Origin: Hymenobacter sp. BT559
GTDB taxonomy: Bacteria; Bacteroidota; Bacteroidia; Cytophagales; Hymenobacteraceae
Reading direction: 5' to 3'
Assembly (NCBI RefSeq): GCF_017571525.1
Contig: NZ_JAGETY010000007.1
Coordinates: forward strand, 220,004 to 284,003
Length of the DNA: 64,000 nt
Position numbers and translations under genes: made by a program. Positions within the stretch are counted from its first letter, which is position 1, and every line of letters begins with the position of its first letter. Positions 61,221-64,000 of the stretch are shown in pieces. Below the pieces are notes generated by a model. That model was not told the DNA's origin, ran no database searches, and was given only the letters and a program-made list of their open reading frames with translations.

Positions 61221-62156
61221 TTATTGTCTAAATAGGATAAAAATAATATTGACTGCACTTAAAAAAGTAGCGCTCAAGCTTAGGGCTGGCCCGGCATCAA
61301 CCAAGGCATCCAGGAAGGGACGCCGCACTGGTTGAATGTATATGATATCATTCGGCTCCACCTGCAAATTACCTCGCCGCATCCCTTCTAACGTGCTTAA
61401 ATTAATAAATTGTACTTGCGGGTTTTTCAAATCGCCCCGGATGATGCGAATATTGTTGATGCGACCACCGTTGCGCGCAATGCCCGTGCTGCCACCTACG
61501 GCTCCACCATCGGGGCCGCCCGCTAGGGCCAATACTTCCAGCAGGTTCATATTGTCATTGGCTAGGTTGACGACCTGTCCTCCTGGTGCCCCTAGAATAA
61601 TAACCCGGTTGTTGGTGACAGCGGTTTTAACGAAAGGCTGTTTATAAAATTCGCTGTAGCGTATCATTAGTACGCTATCAGTTTGTATCAAGCTTAGACC
61701 TTGCAGGTACACCCGGTCTACTAACGGCAGGCGTACTGTGCCGTCGGCTTGCACCAAGTATTGGGTGCTACTTGGAATTGAGGTAGCTCCACCGCCCCGG
61801 GTATTGGCTCCACCTCCACCATTAGCTGGCGCAGCTACGCTGCTACCCGTACCGATGCCACCGGCACCAAATTTTAAATCTCCGTTGGGGTCAATAATTT
61901 TCTCCCCCTTATTAGTGTAAACCTGAACGTTGAGTAGGTCGTTGGGGTGAATGGTGTAGTTTCGAGCAGTACGATTGACAGCCCGCCGCAGCTTGGCCGT
62001 GTCCACTACACCACCAGGGCCTTTCGTGAGCTGGAACATCGTGCGCTGATTGTAGTATCGGCTAGTAGCGCACGAAGAAAGCAGGCCGAGCAGCGGCAAG
62101 GCAAGTAGCCAAAAGCGTCGTAATGGGCTGGACGAAAGCAAGGAGAGAAGGGCCAA
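61221..62156 (-). CDS. Wza-like polysaccharide export lipoprotein
   Basis: A 311-residue outer-membrane lipoprotein of the polysaccharide biosynthesis/export family. Lipobox LLSSCATSRYY. The domain begins YTIHPNDLLNVQVYTN, and an SLBB part holds RVIILGAPGGQVVNLANDNM and PNDIIYIQPV. A Gly/Ala/Thr-rich insert lies at about 95-125. A hydrophobic C-terminal helix (about 288-309) probably spans the outer membrane. The best start is TTG 62156, because no ATG is in frame upstream before a stop. It is first gene of the operon, under the promoter at 62230-62261. Confidence 0.9.
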   Translation of the reverse strand: MALLSLLSSSPLRRFWLLALPLLGLLSSCATSRYYNQRTMFQLTKGPGGVVDTAKLRRAVNRTARNYTIHPNDLLNVQVYTNKGEKIIDPNGDLKFGAGGIGTGSSVAAPANGGGGANTRGGGATSIPSSTQYLVQADGTVRLPLVDRVYLQGLSLIQTDSVLMIRYSEFYKQPFVKTAVTNNRVIILGAPGGQVVNLANDNMNLLEVLALAGGPDGGAVGGSTGIARNGGRINNIRIIRGDLKNPQVQFINLSTLEGMRRGNLQVEPNDIIYIQPVRRPFLDALVDAGPALSLSATFLSAVNIIFILFRQ

Positions 62157-62229
62157 AAGATAAATTGTTCAACCCGGGGGCGCCAGCCCAGAGGTGCTGG
62201 CTAACAACCCCGAAAGGTAAAAAATGCCT

Positions 62230-62261
62230 CAAAAGTAACTCTATTACGTTAGGCTTTCAAA
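62230..62261 (-). promoter_or_regulatory. Promoter of the exopolysaccharide operon
   Basis: On the minus strand TTTG (62258-62261) lies 20 bases before TACTTTTG (62230-62237), an exact match to the Bacteroidota -33 TTTG / -7 TAnnTTTG consensus. It is 74 bases upstream of the Wza-like start. Confidence 0.7.
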
Positions 62262-62314
62262 AATCCGGTTATCAAGCCGATATTTAGTTAGCAGGTTTAA
62301 GGGTTTCAAAATCG

Positions 62315-62322
62315 TATTTTTG
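62315..62322 (+). promoter_or_regulatory. -7 box of the acyl-CoA dehydrogenase gene
   Basis: TATTTTTG matches TAnnTTTG. The -33 position has only GGTTTA-like sequence. The start codon is 58 bases downstream. Confidence 0.5.
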
Positions 62323-62379
62323 TAGTCCGGGATACCCCGACGCTCTTTCTCTCTTCCCCTACCCACCCATTTTATTTTC

Positions 62380-63528
62380 ATGGAAGCTACCGTAGCAACC
62401 GAAAATCAAGCCATGATAGCGCAAATGGTGCGCGACTTTGGCCAGCAGCACATCAAGCCTCATATGATGCGCTGGGATAATACTCAAGAGTTTCCGCGCG
62501 ACCTGTTTCGCCAACTCGGCGAACTTGGCCTGATGGGCGTGCTCGTGCCGCAGCAGTACGGTGGTTCAGGCTTCGGCTACCAGGAGTACGTGACGGCCAT
62601 TGCTGAACTGGCGAAAATAGACGGCAGCATTGGCCTGAGCATGGCGGCGCACAACTCGCTTTGTACTGGCCATATTCTGCAGCACGCCTCCGAAGAGCAG
62701 AAGCATAAATACCTGCCCCGCCTGGCCTCGGGCGAGTGGCTGGGCGCCTGGGGGCTCACCGAGCCCAACACTGGCTCCGACGCGGGCAACATGCGCACCA
62801 CCGCCGTACTCGACCCTAGCGGCGAGTACTACGTGCTGAACGGCGCCAAAAACTTCATCACCCACGGCAAAAGCGGCGACGTGGCCGTGGTAATTGCCCG
62901 TACCGGTGAAGTCGGCGACTCGCACGGCATGACGGCATTCATTGTGGAGCGCGGTACGCCGGGCTTTGCTGGCGGCCGCAAGGAGGACAAGCTGGGTATG
63001 CGGGCATCCGAAACCACTGAAATGATTTTTACCGATTGCCGCGTGCCGGTCGAGAATGTTATTGGTCAGGTAGGCGAGGGCTTTGTGCAAAGCCTGAAGG
63101 TGCTCGACGGCGGCCGCATCAGCATTGCGGCCCTGAGCCTGGGCATTGCGCAGGGTGCCTATGAGGCGGCCTTGCAGTACAGCAAGGAGCGTCAGCAGTT
63201 CAACCAGCCCATCAGCAATTTTCAGGGCATCGCCTTCAAGCTGGCCGATATGGCTACCGAGATTGAGGCCGCTAGCCTGCTTACCTACCGCGCCGCTGCC
63301 ATGAAGGACCGCGGCGAGAACGTAAACCTTGAATCGGCCATAGCGAAGCTCTATGCCTCCGAAGTGAGCGTGCGCGTGGCCAATGAAGGCGTGCAAATCT
63401 TTGGCGGCTATGGCTATACCAAGGATTATCCGGCCGAGAAATATTACCGCGATGCCAAGCTCTGCACCATTGGCGAGGGCACGAGCGAAATTCAGAAGCT
63501 GGTTATCGCGCGCGCCTTGCTGAAATAA
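62380..63528 (+). CDS. Acyl-CoA dehydrogenase
   Basis: FAD-dependent dehydrogenase of 382 residues, first step of beta-oxidation. [33 protein letters not shown] and [17 protein letters not shown] match the short-chain/butyryl-type family. The catalytic Glu is expected in [19 protein letters not shown]. It is a complete single gene. Confidence 0.95.
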   Translation: MEATVATENQAMIAQMVRDFGQQHIKPHMMRWDNTQEFPRDLFRQLGELGLMGVLVPQQYGGSGFGYQEYVTAIAELAKIDGSIGLSMAAHNSLCTGHILQHASEEQKHKYLPRLASGEWLGAWGLTEPNTGSDAGNMRTTAVLDPSGEYYVLNGAKNFITHGKSGDVAVVIARTGEVGDSHGMTAFIVERGTPGFAGGRKEDKLGMRASETTEMIFTDCRVPVENVIGQVGEGFVQSLKVLDGGRISIAALSLGIAQGAYEAALQYSKERQQFNQPISNFQGIAFKLADMATEIEAASLLTYRAAAMKDRGENVNLESAIAKLYASEVSVRVANEGVQIFGGYGYTKDYPAEKYYRDAKLCTIGEGTSEIQKLVIARALLK

Positions 63529-63635
63529 GTGCCTGTTTGCACAGAAGCAGGCGTATTTTGAGGCTGGTGCAGCCGGGTCGTTAGCTATTGGCTAACGGGT
63601 TGAGGTCTAATCATCCACAAAATATGTGTTGGTAG

Positions 63636-63666
63636 TTTGAATCCGCGTAATCCGTTCTTATCTTTG
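63636..63666 (+). promoter_or_regulatory. Promoter of rpsU
   Basis: TTTG (63636-63639), 19-base spacer, TATCTTTG (63659-63666): an ideal Bacteroidota -33/-7 promoter, 50 bases before the rpsU ATG. Confidence 0.8.
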
Positions 63667-63716
63667 CGGCCCGATTTACTCGGCTTCCCGTCGCGAAAGC
63701 ATTCTCACTCCCCGAT

Positions 63717-63911
63717 ATGATTATCGTTCAAATCAAAGACAACGAAACCGTTGACCGTGCGCTGAAGCGCTTCAAAAAGAAATTCGAGCGCACCGGCGTG
63801 CTGAAAGAGCTGCGCCGCCGCACGTTCTTCCAGAAGCCGAGCATCACCAAGCGCAAGCTGAAGCAGAAAGCCGTTTACAAGCTGGCTACCTACGGCACCG
63901 AGAACGAATAG
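63717..63911 (+). CDS. rpsU: 30S ribosomal protein S21
   Basis: A 64-residue basic protein: MIIVQIKDNETVDRALKRFK, FERTGVLKELRRR, then TKRKLKQKAVYKLA, a standard bS21 of Bacteroidota length. In this phylum S21 takes part in sequestering the anti-Shine-Dalgarno sequence of the 16S rRNA (established for Flavobacterium), which fits the SD-poor starts here. It has a strong consensus promoter and a large palindrome after the stop. Confidence 0.97.
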   Translation: MIIVQIKDNETVDRALKRFKKKFERTGVLKELRRRTFFQKPSITKRKLKQKAVYKLATYGTENE

Positions 63912-63924
63912 ACCGTTCGGCGGC

Positions 63925-64000
63925 TAGCCTGCCCATAAGCACTAAGCCCCGCTAGACTACACGTGTAGTCTAGCGGGGCTTAGTGCTTATGGGCAGGCTA
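63925..64000. repeat. Perfect 76-base palindrome at the window edge
   Basis: 63925-63962 and 63963-64000 are exact reverse complements of 38 bases with no spacer. It begins 13 bases after the rpsU stop and could act as its terminator, although there is no clear T-run. It may extend past the window end. Confidence 0.8.

Noticed and set aside
62566..63396. 276-residue minus-strand open frame
   Set aside because: Antisense to the acyl-CoA dehydrogenase; no recognisable domain.

Overview
This window looks like chromosomal DNA of a high-GC member of the Bacteroidota, most likely Hymenobacter or a close relative (inference, no database search). The grounds are a T9SS type A sorted surface protein, a TonB-dependent receptor with two DUF4249 lipoproteins, an ECF sigma factor paired with a fused membrane/outer-membrane protein, Bacteroidota-type promoters (TTTG at -33, TAnnTTTG at -7) and weak or absent Shine-Dalgarno sequences. 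No rRNA, tRNA, CRISPR array, phage or insertion sequence was seen. About 53 genes are supported.

Layout. 1-3.5 kb: a partial PAP2 phosphatase, a MATE exporter, and an SDR oxidoreductase divergent from an HxlR regulator. 3.6-7.6 kb: a GH15 hydrolase convergent with a fused trehalose-6-phosphate synthase/phosphatase. 7.7-9 kb: a TetR regulator, then about 690 bases without a firm gene, holding a tandem array of hairpin repeats and an AT-rich ORF. 9-16.5 kb: SDR, phytanoyl-CoA-type dioxygenase, an HMG-CoA reductase with an N-terminal extension, an S41 protease, and ruvX-def. 16.6-24.8 kb: a secreted zinc phospholipase/nuclease-like protein and an alpha-glucan cluster (SLC45-like MFS transporter, two exported GH13 enzymes, a GT35 phosphorylase-like protein lacking the PLP lysine).

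25-34 kb: SRAP protein and a five-gene minus-strand operon (exported unknown, TonB-dependent receptor, two DUF4249 lipoproteins, MG2-domain protein), probably one envelope uptake or assembly unit of unknown ligand. 34-47.5 kb: an esterase with a CBM20-like domain, nth, a sigma factor overlapping a small partner gene, alpha/beta hydrolase-GH43, a patatin/beta-barrel protein, DUF5872, a low-complexity lipoprotein, uvrB, DUF6970, and an ECF sigma factor with an anti-sigma-like beta-barrel protein. 47.8-55 kb: wrbA, aroE, DedA, bestrophin, a lower-GC T9SS cargo protein, and a phosphosulfolactate synthase homologue. 55-62 kb: TPR protein and an exopolysaccharide export operon (Wza-like, Wzc-like kinase, PHP phosphatase, epimerase). 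62-64 kb: acyl-CoA dehydrogenase, rpsU, and a perfect 76-base palindrome at the window edge.

The most unusual items are the hairpin array at 8458-8625, the PLP-lysine-less phosphorylase, the DUF4249/TonB operon, the edge palindrome, and the repeated use of very long, almost perfect inverted repeats between convergent genes.
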